64,000 nt of DNA from Phycicoccus sp. Soil748 (GCF_001428025.1 NZ_LMSC01000009.1:28445-92444), one strand, 5' to 3'; shown: positions 35,369 through 44,085, counted from the stretch's first letter. Translations and numbers: made by a program. Notes: generated by a model from the letters alone, not told the origin.

Positions 35369-36466
35369 ATGAGCACGGCCGAGCTCGCCGACCTCGCGGC
35401 CCGGGTCGTCCCGGTCCTGGTCTTCTTCGTCGCCATCACGGTGGTCGCCGAGATCGCCGAGGCCGCGGGCGTCTTCGACGTCGCCGGGCACTGGGCGTCC
35501 CGAGCCGGACGCCATCGCGTGCCTGTGCTGTGGTTGCTGTTCGTCGTGGTCGCAGTCGCCTGCACAGTCTTCCTGAGCCTCGACACCACCGCGGTGCTGC
35601 TGACGCCGGTGGGGCTCGCGATCGCCGCCCAGCTGGGCATCTCGCCCCTGCCGTTCGCCATGACGACGCTGTGGCTGGCCAACACCGCCAGCCTGCTCCT
35701 GCCCGTCTCCAACCTCAGCAACCTGCTGTCGCTGCACCGCTTCGACGAGATGTCCGTGGGGCACGCCGGGTACGTGCGCCTGGCAGCGGCACCGGCCACC
35801 GCCGCCGTCGTGGGCACCCTGCTCGTGCTGTGGGTCTTCCACTGCCGCGACCTGCGCGGTCGCTACGCCCCCGACGCTCCGCCGGAGCCGCACGACGCCG
35901 TCATGCTGCGCATCGCCGGGGCGGTGTGCCTCGCGGTGGGCCCGCTCTTCGCGCTGGGGCTCTCCCCCGCCTGGGTGTCCGGCGTCGCCGCGGTGGTCCT
36001 GCTCGTCGCGGTCGCCCTGCGCGACCGCAGGAGGCTGCGGTCGGTCTCCGTCCCGTGGCAGATGGCGCTGGGGGTGGCGGCCCTCTTCGTCGTGATCGAC
36101 GTGGCGCTGCGCCACGGTCTGCAGCCGCTGCTCGCCTCGTTGGCCGGCTCGGGCACGACGCCTGCCGACCTCTTCCGCGTGGCCGGCAGCGGCGCCCTGG
36201 CCGCCAACGTCGCGAACAACCTGCCCGCCTACATCGGGCTCGAGTCGGTGACCGCGGACGCCCCGCAGCGGCTCATGGCCCTGCTCATCGGGGTCAACGT
36301 CGCACCGCTCGTGACGCCATGGGCCTCGCTGGCCACCCTGCTCTGGGCCCAGCGGTGCCGCGCGCGCGGGCTGACGGTGAGCCCGTGGCGCCTCGCCGGC
36401 CAGGGAACGGCGTGCGCGCTGGTCGCCGGCGGGCTCTCCGTCGCTGCCCTCGCCTGGCTGCCCTAG
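35369..36466 (+). CDS. ArsB/SLC13-like membrane transporter
   Basis: 365-aa membrane protein with about 10 hydrophobic segments. The two ion-transporter-superfamily hairpin motifs are visible: FLSLDTTAVLLTPVGLAIA with ANTASLLLPVSNLSNLLSL after it, and LAANVANNLPAYIGL near the C-terminus. These match arsenite/citrate/dicarboxylate type permeases; no ars genes are nearby, so the ion is unknown. No ribosome site is seen; the 10-bp gap after yaaA suggests coupled translation. Its stop overlaps the convergent metZ stop by 4 bp. Confidence 0.82.
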   Translation: MSTAELADLAARVVPVLVFFVAITVVAEIAEAAGVFDVAGHWASRAGRHRVPVLWLLFVVVAVACTVFLSLDTTAVLLTPVGLAIAAQLGISPLPFAMTTLWLANTASLLLPVSNLSNLLSLHRFDEMSVGHAGYVRLAAAPATAAVVGTLLVLWVFHCRDLRGRYAPDAPPEPHDAVMLRIAGAVCLAVGPLFALGLSPAWVSGVAAVVLLVAVALRDRRRLRSVSVPWQMALGVAALFVVIDVALRHGLQPLLASLAGSGTTPADLFRVAGSGALAANVANNLPAYIGLESVTADAPQRLMALLIGVNVAPLVTPWASLATLLWAQRCRARGLTVSPWRLAGQGTACALVAGGLSVAALAWLP

Positions 36467-37644
36467 CCGGGCAGGCCTCGCAGGAGGTCCTCGATGACGT
36501 CCAGCGGGTCCTCGAGCCCGACGGAGATGCGCACGGTGCCGTCGGTGATGCCGACGGCTGCCCGGGCCTCGGGCGTGAGCCGGCGGTGCGTCGTCGTGGC
36601 CGGGTGGGTGACCATCGACTTCGCGTCGCCGAGGTTGTTGCTGATGTCGACGACCTCGAGGGCGTTCATCAGCGTGAACGCCTCGGCCTTGCCGCCGGCG
36701 AGCTCGAACGTCACCACGGTGCCACCCCCGAGCATCTGCCGTCGCGCCAGCTCGTGCTGCGGGTGGGAGGGCAGCCACGGGTAGAGCACCGTCGTCACCG
36801 ACGGGTGCGCCTCGAGCGCCTCGGCCACGGCGAGCGCGTTGGCGGCCTGCTGCCGCACGCGCAGGCCGAGCGTCTCGAGCCCCTTGACGAGGACCCACGC
36901 GTTGAACGGTGACATCGCGGGCCCGGTGTGGCGCATGAGGTTCTTGACCGGGCCGTCGACGAACTCGCTCGTGCCGAGCACCGCCCCGCCCAGGGTCCGG
37001 CCCTGGCCGTCGATGTGCTTGGTGGCGGAGTAGACGACGACGTCGGCGCCGTGCTCCAAGGGCCGGGAGAAGACCGGCGTGCCGAAGACGTTGTCGACGA
37101 CGACCTTCGCCCCGGCCGCGTGGGCCAGGTCGGAGACGGCCCGCATGTCGACGAGCTCCTGCATGGGGTTGCTCGGCGTCTCGAAGAACACCGCCTGGGT
37201 GGGCACCGACAGCGCCTCGCGCCACTGGTCGAGGTCCGGACCGTCGACGAACACGGTCTCGACCCCCCAGCGCGGCAGAATCTCGTCGAGGATCACGAAG
37301 CACGAGCCGAACAGCCCGCGCGAGGAGACGACGCGGTCGCCCTGGCCGAGCAGGGCTGCCAGGGCGACGAACACGGCCGACATCCCCGACGCGGTGGCGA
37401 AGCAGGCCTCGGCGCCCTCGAGCTCGCGCAGCCGCTGCTCGAACATGGTCACCGTGGGGTTGCCGTAGCGGGAGTAGATGAAGTGGTCGACCTCGTCCTT
37501 GAACGCCGCCTCGGCCTGCTCGGCGCTCTCGTAGACGAAGCCGGAGGTGAGGAACAGCGCCTCGGAGGTCTCGTCGAACCCGCTGCGCGCCAGTCCTGCT
37601 CGCACGGCGAGGGTGTCAGGGCGGTAGGTGCGGCCCTCGCTCAT
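36463..37644 (-). CDS. metZ: O-succinylhomoserine sulfhydrylase MetZ
   Basis: PLP enzyme of the Cys/Met-metabolism family that makes homocysteine from O-succinyl- (or O-acetyl-) homoserine and sulfide. 393 aa. PLP Lys209 lies in VVVYSATKHIDGQGR; other motifs are FIYSRYGNPTVTMFEQRL, CFATASGMSAVF, FFETPSNPMQELVD and TTTHRRLTPEARAAVGI. The opening RPDTLAVRAGLARSGFDETS fits the MetZ subgroup. The ATG (37642-37644) overlaps the stop of the upstream rhodanese gene as ATGA, so sulfur-carrier and sulfhydrylase genes are coupled. Confidence 0.93.
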   Translation of the reverse strand: MSEGRTYRPDTLAVRAGLARSGFDETSEALFLTSGFVYESAEQAEAAFKDEVDHFIYSRYGNPTVTMFEQRLRELEGAEACFATASGMSAVFVALAALLGQGDRVVSSRGLFGSCFVILDEILPRWGVETVFVDGPDLDQWREALSVPTQAVFFETPSNPMQELVDMRAVSDLAHAAGAKVVVDNVFGTPVFSRPLEHGADVVVYSATKHIDGQGRTLGGAVLGTSEFVDGPVKNLMRHTGPAMSPFNAWVLVKGLETLGLRVRQQAANALAVAEALEAHPSVTTVLYPWLPSHPQHELARRQMLGGGTVVTFELAGGKAEAFTLMNALEVVDISNNLGDAKSMVTHPATTTHRRLTPEARAAVGITDGTVRISVGLEDPLDVIEDLLRGLPG

Positions 37645-38054
37645 CCCTGCCTCCACGGCAGGCCCGCGTTCTTCCACCCGGCGACGCTGCGGTGGCCCCG
37701 GTCGTCGTGCGGTCCCTCGAAGCCGTCGAGGACGTTGAACGACGGCTCGAGCCCGGCGCCGGTGGCGGCCTCGGCGGCGGCGACCGACCGCACCCCGGAG
37801 CGGCACAGGAAGTACAGCGGGGCGCCGTCCGGCAGCCCGGCGTCGCGCAACTGCTCGACGAAGTCGCCGTTGACGGCGCCGTCGGGGTAGCGCTGCCACT
37901 CCACCAGGACGACCTTCTTGCCCAGGGCGGTCAGGTCGGGCAGCCCGACGTAGCTCCACTCCGCGCTCGTGCGCACGTCCACGAGGACGGCGTCCTCGTC
38001 CGCGGCCAGGGCTGCATACGCCTCCTCGGGCGCGACGTCTCCCGCATAGCTCAT
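37641..38054 (-). CDS. Rhodanese-like sulfurtransferase
   Basis: 137-aa single-domain rhodanese. Active-site loop YFLCRSGVRS with Cys84; the N-terminal VLVDVRTSAEWSYVG strand-turn is typical. It can carry persulfide sulfur. Coupled by a 4-bp overlap to metZ, it is the leading gene of a two-gene unit and is leaderless (TAGGCT 6 nt before the ATG). Supply of reduced sulfur to MetZ is a reasonable inference. Confidence 0.9.
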   Translation of the reverse strand: MSYAGDVAPEEAYAALAADEDAVLVDVRTSAEWSYVGLPDLTALGKKVVLVEWQRYPDGAVNGDFVEQLRDAGLPDGAPLYFLCRSGVRSVAAAEAATGAGLEPSFNVLDGFEGPHDDRGHRSVAGWKNAGLPWRQG

Positions 38055-38060
38055 GCCGCC

Positions 38061-38066
38061 AGCCTA
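38061..38066 (-). promoter_or_regulatory. -10 element of the rhodanese-metZ operon (leaderless)
   Basis: TAGGCT on the minus strand with a 6-nt gap to the rhodanese ATG. Confidence 0.65.
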
Positions 38067-38148
38067 GGACGGCCGCCACATGGCGAGACGAGCGGGCCAC
38101 ATGGTGGTCGAGCGAGGGTGCGGTCGGGCGAGGGTGCGGTTGAGCTGC

Positions 38149-39339
38149 TCAGGTGCGGTTGGTGAAGACCACGCTCACGGTGCCGTCGGGCCAGACCTCG
38201 AGGGCGTTGAGCGAGCCGGGAGCCGCGGCCAGCCGCCACACGCGGTCGTGCGGGATGCCCAGCACGTCGGCGAGGACCACCATGATGGGCTTGCGGTGGC
38301 AGACCACGACGGTCGTGCCGCCGGCAGCGACGACGCGCGAGTAGGCCGCGAGGACGCGCTCCGCCAGCTCGGCGTGGGTCTCGCCGCCGGGACGTGCGTA
38401 TGCCGCGTCGTGGCGCAGGCGGGCGAGCTCGTCGGGCTGCTCGCGCGCCAGGTCGTGCACGCTCGCGCCGTCCCAGTCGCCGAAGTCCTGCTCGTCCCAG
38501 GCGGCGTCGACGACCGGGGTGGCGCCGATGGCCTCCCCCACCGCCGCGCCGGTCTCCCGGGCGCGGGCCAGGGACGAGGTGACCAGCCGCGCCTCCGAGC
38601 CGCCGAGCAGGTGCGCCAGGGCGCGACCGGCGGACGCCGCCTGGTCGCGACCGGCGTCGTTGAGCGAGGGGTCACTGCCGCCGCGGCCGTCGAGCCGGGC
38701 CGCGGTCGTGAAGTCAGTGACGCCGTGACGCACGAGGACGATGCGGGTCGTCGGGCCGTGGCCCGGCCCTGGCAGGACTGCGGCGGGCGTCGGGTCGACG
38801 ACCTCCTCCACAACCTCCTGCACGATCTCCTGCACGATCTCCTCGGCCACCGCGTCCTCGTCGGCGACGGCTGCGCGCCGGTCCGGCTCCGAAGGCGCCT
38901 CGAGCATGCGGTCGATGGTGCGCCCGTCCATGCCCGCGTTGGAGAGGGCGTCGGCGTCCTTGTTCTCGGCGCGGGGCACCCACGCGTAGGCCACCGAGCC
39001 CCCGGCTCGCTTCAGCTCGGCCGCGAGCTCCCTGGCCTCGAGGGCCAGGCGGCGCATGTCCTCGTGCTTGATCTTCCAGCGCCCCGCCATCTGCTCGACC
39101 ACGAGCTTGGAGTCGAGGCGGGCCAGCACCTCGGCTGCCGGGTCGATGCGCTGGGCGGCGCGCAGCCCGGCGATGAGGCCCGAGTACTCGGCGACGTTGT
39201 TGGACTCCCTGCCGAGCGGCGCCGCGCCCTCCCAGAGGACGCGCCCCGTGGAGGGGTCACGGACGAGGGCCCCGTAGCCGGCGACCCCGGGGTTGCCCCG
39301 GGAGCCGCCGTCGGCCTCGACGACGAGTGCGCGACCCAC
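38149..39339 (-). CDS. Bifunctional RNase H / acid phosphatase (histidine phosphatase)
   Basis: 396-aa fusion. Residues 1-140 form an RNase H domain: VVEADGGSRGNPGVAGYGAL with the first catalytic Asp, NNVAEYSGLIAGL with the Glu, ARLDSKLVVEQM and PRAENKDADALSN with the other Asp residues. An acidic linker with VAEEIVQEIVQEVVEEVV follows, then a histidine-phosphatase domain from ~198: IVLVRHGVTDFT (RHG motif) and VVCHRKPIM. The same fusion (Rv2228c) sits in the same order in mycobacteria, where the phosphatase part acts in alpha-ribazole phosphate removal. GTG start 3 bp after the preceding stop. Confidence 0.95.
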   Translation of the reverse strand: MGRALVVEADGGSRGNPGVAGYGALVRDPSTGRVLWEGAAPLGRESNNVAEYSGLIAGLRAAQRIDPAAEVLARLDSKLVVEQMAGRWKIKHEDMRRLALEARELAAELKRAGGSVAYAWVPRAENKDADALSNAGMDGRTIDRMLEAPSEPDRRAAVADEDAVAEEIVQEIVQEVVEEVVDPTPAAVLPGPGHGPTTRIVLVRHGVTDFTTAARLDGRGGSDPSLNDAGRDQAASAGRALAHLLGGSEARLVTSSLARARETGAAVGEAIGATPVVDAAWDEQDFGDWDGASVHDLAREQPDELARLRHDAAYARPGGETHAELAERVLAAYSRVVAAGGTTVVVCHRKPIMVVLADVLGIPHDRVWRLAAAPGSLNALEVWPDGTVSVVFTNRT

Positions 39340-39342
39340 CGG

Positions 39343-40083
39343 TCAGAGGCCGGACTCGGAGGTGCGGACCAGGATCCGGCGGCACTCCTCGCAGCGCAGG
39401 ACCTCGTCTTCCGCAGCTGCCTTGATGCGGTTCATCTCGACGTTGTTGAGCTCGAGCTGGCAACCGCCGCAACGCCGTTGGCGCAGGGCAGCCGCCCCGA
39501 GGCCACCGGCCTGGGTGCGGATCTTCTCGTAGAGCGCCACCAGGTCCTCACCCACGCCGGCGACGGTGTCGGCGCGCGGGGCAGCGACCTTCGTGGCCTC
39601 GGCCTCGTAGTCGCGCAGGGCCTCGTCGCGGGCGACCTTGGCGGCTTCGAGCTCGGTGGCCAGCGTGGCGTGCTCGGCCTCGAGCCGTGCCACCTCGGCC
39701 TCGGCGCCCTCGGCGCGCTCCATGATCTCGATCTCGACGTCCTCGAGCTCGGCCTGCCGCCGGCCCAGGGAGTCGAGCTCGTGCTGGAGGGCCTGCAGGT
39801 CCTTGGCCGAGCCGGTGCCGGCGTCGAGGCGAGAGCGGTTGCGGGCGGACCGCTCGCGGACCAGCTGCACGTCGGACTCCGCCTTGGACACCTCGCGCTC
39901 GATGTCACCGAGCTCGGTGCGAGCGCGGACCAGCTCCGAGTCGAGGGCCGCGGCCCGCTGCTCGAGCTCGGCGAGGCGGGCGCGCTGCGGCAGGTTCTTC
40001 GTCGCGTGGGCGATCTGGTCGAGTCGCGTGTCGATCGCCTGCAGGTCGAGCAGCCTCCACTGGCGTGACGGGTCGGCTTTCAG
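39343..40083 (-). CDS. C4 zinc-ribbon coiled-coil protein, CTG start
   Basis: 246-aa protein: long antiparallel coiled coil (about residues 20-180, heptad-like Leu/Ala/Glu) then a zinc ribbon with CGGCQLELN and CEECRRILV, two CxxC pairs. The family (Rv2229c) is conserved beside Nif3 and RNase H genes; function unknown. There is no ATG, GTG or TTG near the expected N-terminus. A CTG (40081-40083) overlaps the nif3 stop as CTGA, follows GGAGG by 6 nt and gives LKADPSRQWRLLDLQ, matching the usual MKAD N-terminus, so I assign a rare CTG start. Confidence 0.85.
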   Translation of the reverse strand: MKADPSRQWRLLDLQAIDTRLDQIAHATKNLPQRARLAELEQRAAALDSELVRARTELGDIEREVSKAESDVQLVRERSARNRSRLDAGTGSAKDLQALQHELDSLGRRQAELEDVEIEIMERAEGAEAEVARLEAEHATLATELEAAKVARDEALRDYEAEATKVAAPRADTVAGVGEDLVALYEKIRTQAGGLGAAALRQRRCGGCQLELNNVEMNRIKAAAEDEVLRCEECRRILVRTSESGL

Positions 40084-40931
40084 GACGTACCTCCGGGCGG
40101 CTCGGCACCGACGACGAAGTCCCAGGGGTCGGTGCGCAGTGTGGAAATGTGGGTCTCCACTGTAGTTGTCGCCTCGTCCGTCGCTGCAAGCGCGTCCTGC
40201 AACCGCTGCGCCGCCACCTGCAGCCACAGCGACTCGGTCGCCCAGTGGCCGGCATCGACGAGGTACGGCGTGCCGCCTCGGGCCTCCTCCCGCGCCTCGA
40301 GCGCGGGGTGGTGGCGCAGGTCGGCCGTGACGTAGACATCGGCCCCGGCTGCTCGGACGGCGTCGAACAGGTCGTCGCCCGCGCCGCCCATCACGGCCAC
40401 GCGTCGTACGGTGCCGTCGGGCGGCCCGGCGACGCGCAGCCCGCCCGGGGAGCGCGGCAGCGCACGCTGGAGGGACGTCGTGAAGTCCTCGAGCGTGGTG
40501 GGTTCCGCGAGCTGCCCCACCCGGCCCAGCGGGCGGCCCTCGACCACCGTCAGCGGCTCGCTCTCCCGGAGCCCGCAGGCCTCGGCCAGGGCGTCGTTGA
40601 CCCCCGGTGAGGCGGAGTCTGCGTTGGTGTGGGCGACGTAGAGCGCGATGTCGTGGACGACCAGGGCCGTGACGCTCGCGCCCTTCGCGGTCGACGTGGC
40701 GACGCTGTGGACGCCCCGCAGCAGCAACGGGTGGTGGGTGACCAGGAGGTCGGCCCCCAGGGTCCGGGCCTCCTCGATCACCGCGAGCGTCGGGTCGACG
40801 GCGAAGAGCACCCGCTCGACCGGCTGGGCGAGGTCACCCGACACGAGGCCGACCTGGTCCCACGACTGGGCGGTGGAGGGCGGGTAGAGGCCCTCGAGGG
40901 CGCGGACGACGTCGGCGAGGGTGGGGTGCAC
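40080..40931 (-). CDS. Nif3-like dinuclear metal-centre protein
   Basis: 283-aa member of the Nif3/YbgI family (GTP cyclohydrolase I type 2 homologues). Metal-ligand segments: LVTHHPLLLRG and, near the end, DAGHWATESLW; the opening LADVVRALEGLYPPSTAQSW is diagnostic. Function unsettled. GTG (40929-40931) is the first start codon in frame and lies only 1 nt after the 3' end of tRNA-Val; no Shine-Dalgarno is seen. It heads the Nif3 - zinc ribbon - RNase H/phosphatase operon, likely transcribed together with the tRNA. Confidence 0.9.
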   Translation of the reverse strand: MHPTLADVVRALEGLYPPSTAQSWDQVGLVSGDLAQPVERVLFAVDPTLAVIEEARTLGADLLVTHHPLLLRGVHSVATSTAKGASVTALVVHDIALYVAHTNADSASPGVNDALAEACGLRESEPLTVVEGRPLGRVGQLAEPTTLEDFTTSLQRALPRSPGGLRVAGPPDGTVRRVAVMGGAGDDLFDAVRAAGADVYVTADLRHHPALEAREEARGGTPYLVDAGHWATESLWLQVAAQRLQDALAATDEATTTVETHISTLRTDPWDFVVGAEPPGGTS

Positions 40932-40932
40932 G

Positions 40933-41005
40933 TGGGCCCGGCCGGGCTCGAACCGACGACACCCGCGGTGTAAACGCGGTGCTCTACCAACTGAGCTACA
41001 GGCCC
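40933..41005 (-). tRNA. tRNA-Val (anticodon TAC)
   Basis: 73 nt on the minus strand. Acceptor GGGCCTG pairs with CGGGCCC; D-arm GCTCAGTTGGTAGAGC; anticodon stem CCGCG / CGCGG around TTTACAC, anticodon TAC, reading GUA/GUG; T-arm GTCGGTTCGAGCCCGGC; discriminator A. CCA is not encoded (next bases CGT). The nif3 start codon follows after one base. Confidence 0.97.
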
Positions 41006-41007
41006 TC

Positions 41008-41030
41008 GCACGACCGCGGCTGGGTCGTGC
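41008..41030 (-). other. Leader hairpin directly upstream of tRNA-Val
   Basis: 8-bp stem GCACGACC / GGTCGTGC with a 7-nt loop, ending 2 nt before the tRNA 5' end on the minus strand. It probably lies in the precursor 5' leader. A weak AACAAT -10-like sequence lies further upstream; I see no better promoter. Confidence 0.5.
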
Positions 41031-41208
41031 GGCGCCATTGTTGCAGGTGGGGCGTGGCAGCGGTGAATCTTCCCGGACTGCGCGGAATACGTCGTCTGTC
41101 CCTTCCCAAAACGGCCGGGCGGGAGCAGTATGCCCGGCACTCGGACCCCACCGCAGGGGTCCACTGCGCCCGCGGACCCGCACGGCTCGGGGCAGACATG
41201 GAGGAAAC

Positions 41209-44058
41209 ATGACGCAACGCAGGATCACGGGGCGTTCGCTCCGGGCCGCTGCGGTCGTACCCACCGTCGCACTCGTCGCCACCGGCCTCGCGGCCGTCGG
41301 CGCCTCGGGTTCGACGGCGGCGGCGCCCGCACCCTCGCCGGCCAGCGCACCCGTCGCCCCCGGTGGCGACTACTACCTCAACACGGTCGCCCCCCGTGCG
41401 GAGGCGGCCTTCGGCACCGACGTCCGGGCGGGCAGCAGCGTGAAGTCCGGGACTGCGGCGAAGGGCCGCGCGGAGGTGCTGGCCAAGGCCAAGGCCTACG
41501 ACGCCAAGCACGCCAAGGGCAACCCCGTGGCGGCGCGCCAGCTCGCCAAGGCGGAGGCCGAGTCGATCCGGTCGGGCAGGAGCCCGAAGGCGATCAAGAA
41601 CAAGTTCAAGCAGGCGAAGACCACCCAGGAGGCCAAGCTCCTCACGATCCTCGTCGAGTTCAACGAGTCGGCGAACGACGACTTCTCGGGTTCGATGGTG
41701 CCCGACGGCTTCGGCGCCGAGACCTGCGTCAAGGGCAACGTCCAGAACGGACCGACCCACAACCAGATCCCCAACCCCGCCGACTCCGACCTGCTCGACA
41801 ACAACTCCATGTGGGTCAAGGACTTCTCGTCCCAGCACTACAACACGATGCTCTACACGAAGCAGGGCATCACCGAGCGCGTCCGCACCGACCTCAAGGG
41901 CCCGGACGGCAAGCCCGGCTTCGACATCTCCGGCTACACGATGCGCAACATGTACGAGGAGATGTCCAAGGGCGCCTACACGGTGACCGGCGCCGCCACC
42001 CCGTGGGTGACCGTGCCGCACTCCGAGGCCTACTACGGCGCCACCCGCTGCTTCCAGGACCCCACCACCGGTGAGTGGACGTACGGCGCGATCCAGGACA
42101 TGCAGGGCCACCCGAGCAACCCCCTCGGGCCGGGCCAGCTCCCCATCGACGCGGTCGCCGCGCTCGCCGCCGCCGACCCGAGCTTCCCGTGGGCCGACTA
42201 CGACGTCGAGGACCAGGGCGACGTCGACGGTGACGGCAACGTCTTCGAGCCTGACGGCGTCATCGACCACGTCGTGCTGGTCCACGCCGGCGAGGACAAG
42301 TCCGGTGGTGGCGGCGCCGAGGGCCCGTACGCCATCTGGGCGCACTCCTCGGCGGTCGCCGGTGGTGCCCCGGTCCCCGGGACCAACCTGCGGTTGAGCA
42401 ACTACATCGTCCAACCTGAGGACTCCGGCGTCGGCGTCTTCGCCCACGAGTACGGCCACGACCTCGGCCTGCCGGACCTCTACGACACCGCCAGCGGCGG
42501 CGACTCCGACGTCGACTTCTGGGACCTCATGAGCTCGGGCTCGCACTCCGGCCCGATCTTCCAGTCGATCCCCACGCACATGGGCATCTGGGACAAGTGG
42601 GTCCTCGGCTGGGCCGACCCGGTCGTCGTCAACCCCGGCGACAAGTCGCGCACGGTCGTCGTGGGCCAGACGAGCCGCACCCCGAAGGGCACGGCCGACG
42701 GCATCAAGGTCAACCTGCCCAACAAGACCCTGACCCTGGCGACACCGCACAGCGGGTCGACCATGTGGTACTCCAGCGCCGACCAGTCGTGGGCGAAGAA
42801 CACCCTCGCCCGTGACGTCACCGTCCCCGCCGGAGCCGGCGACGCCAGGTTCTGGATGTGGAACGACTACTCCATCGAGGCCGACTGGGACTTCGGGTTC
42901 GTCGAGGTGTCCACCGACGGTGGCGCGACCTGGACGGAGCAGAAGGTCTTCGACGAGTCCGGCGCCGAGGTGTCCACCCCCGACGGGTACTCCGACCCCA
43001 ACGGCCGGATGAAGGACTACGGCGGCAAGAAGTACGGCCTCACCGGTGCGACAGACGGCTGGGAGCACGACTGGATCAGCCTGGCCGCGTACGCCGGGAA
43101 GACGGTCAAGGTGCGGATGCTGTATGCCACCGACGCCGGCTTCGAGGACAAGGGCTGGTTCGTCGACGACCTCGCGGTCACCGCGGGTGGCTCGACGCTC
43201 TGGAGCGACGACGCCGAGGCCAACAACGGCTGGACCGCGACCGTCGGCACCTGGGTCGACACGAGCGGGGCCGGCTGGGTGCTCGACACCGGCACCTCCA
43301 GCCAGGCGCAGTACTACCTGGTCGAGTGGCGCAACACCGACGGCTTCGACAAGGGCCTGAAGTACGCCTACGACACCACGTACCAGAAGCTCGGTGAGGG
43401 CGGCGCATGGAAGGTGGAGAAGATCAGGTACAACGCCCCCGGCGCCCTGGTCTGGTACCGCGACACCTCCTACGGCAGCGCCAACCACGTCCTGAACAAC
43501 CTCACGTCACTGCCGAGCGAGGGCGCCAAGGGCGGCCTGCTCATCGTGGACAGCCACTTCGACCCGCTGCGCCGCACCGGCGCCGCGGCAGCCCTGGACC
43601 CGACGACGCTGAAGAACCTGCCGTCGCGCCCGCAGTCGTCCAACGCGGCGTTCAACCTCTTCGGCTCGTACTCCTTCAAGGAGTGCCTGACCGACGACGC
43701 GATCACCGTGGAGAAGTGCAACACCCACCCGGCCCAGGGTGCGGTGACGACCTTCACCGACGACCAGGGCTGGTACCCCGGGTTCGAGCTGCGCGACGAC
43801 GGCCGGCTGTTCTACCGCGACGCCGACGCCTCGACGGTCGTGCCCTCGCAGGACAACGCGCCCTACAGCGTCCGCATCGTCGACCAGCGCGGGAAGCTCA
43901 TCCCCGAGCTGTTCGGTGAGGACATCGGGGTGGCCACGCCGCTGGGCACCGGCAACCCCGCCGACGACGGTGTCGGCTACGGCACGGTGGTCAAGGTCAC
44001 CAAGGCCATGCAGGACAACATGGCTGCGCAGATCCGCATCACGCCGCCCACGCCGTAG
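41209..44058 (+). CDS. Secreted M6-family (immune inhibitor A) metalloprotease, second copy
   Basis: 949-aa exported zinc protease. Signal peptide (RSLRAAAVVPTVALVATGLA), a Lys/Ala-rich propeptide with AEVLAKAKAYDAKHAKGN, then the catalytic domain with HEYGHDLGLPD (His413, Glu414, His417) and LMSSGSHSG. Acidic loops VDGDGNVFEPDGVIDH precede it. The C-terminal half holds beta-sandwich repeats (VRMLYATDAGFEDKGWFVDD). It is about 170 aa longer than the copy at 12763-15090 and shares its architecture. The ATG follows GGAGG by 4 nt. Monocistronic, with a strong terminator. Confidence 0.93.
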   Translation: MTQRRITGRSLRAAAVVPTVALVATGLAAVGASGSTAAAPAPSPASAPVAPGGDYYLNTVAPRAEAAFGTDVRAGSSVKSGTAAKGRAEVLAKAKAYDAKHAKGNPVAARQLAKAEAESIRSGRSPKAIKNKFKQAKTTQEAKLLTILVEFNESANDDFSGSMVPDGFGAETCVKGNVQNGPTHNQIPNPADSDLLDNNSMWVKDFSSQHYNTMLYTKQGITERVRTDLKGPDGKPGFDISGYTMRNMYEEMSKGAYTVTGAATPWVTVPHSEAYYGATRCFQDPTTGEWTYGAIQDMQGHPSNPLGPGQLPIDAVAALAAADPSFPWADYDVEDQGDVDGDGNVFEPDGVIDHVVLVHAGEDKSGGGGAEGPYAIWAHSSAVAGGAPVPGTNLRLSNYIVQPEDSGVGVFAHEYGHDLGLPDLYDTASGGDSDVDFWDLMSSGSHSGPIFQSIPTHMGIWDKWVLGWADPVVVNPGDKSRTVVVGQTSRTPKGTADGIKVNLPNKTLTLATPHSGSTMWYSSADQSWAKNTLARDVTVPAGAGDARFWMWNDYSIEADWDFGFVEVSTDGGATWTEQKVFDESGAEVSTPDGYSDPNGRMKDYGGKKYGLTGATDGWEHDWISLAAYAGKTVKVRMLYATDAGFEDKGWFVDDLAVTAGGSTLWSDDAEANNGWTATVGTWVDTSGAGWVLDTGTSSQAQYYLVEWRNTDGFDKGLKYAYDTTYQKLGEGGAWKVEKIRYNAPGALVWYRDTSYGSANHVLNNLTSLPSEGAKGGLLIVDSHFDPLRRTGAAAALDPTTLKNLPSRPQSSNAAFNLFGSYSFKECLTDDAITVEKCNTHPAQGAVTTFTDDQGWYPGFELRDDGRLFYRDADASTVVPSQDNAPYSVRIVDQRGKLIPELFGEDIGVATPLGTGNPADDGVGYGTVVKVTKAMQDNMAAQIRITPPTP

Positions 44059-44085
44059 CGGCGGGGACACACGGCAGGAACACGG

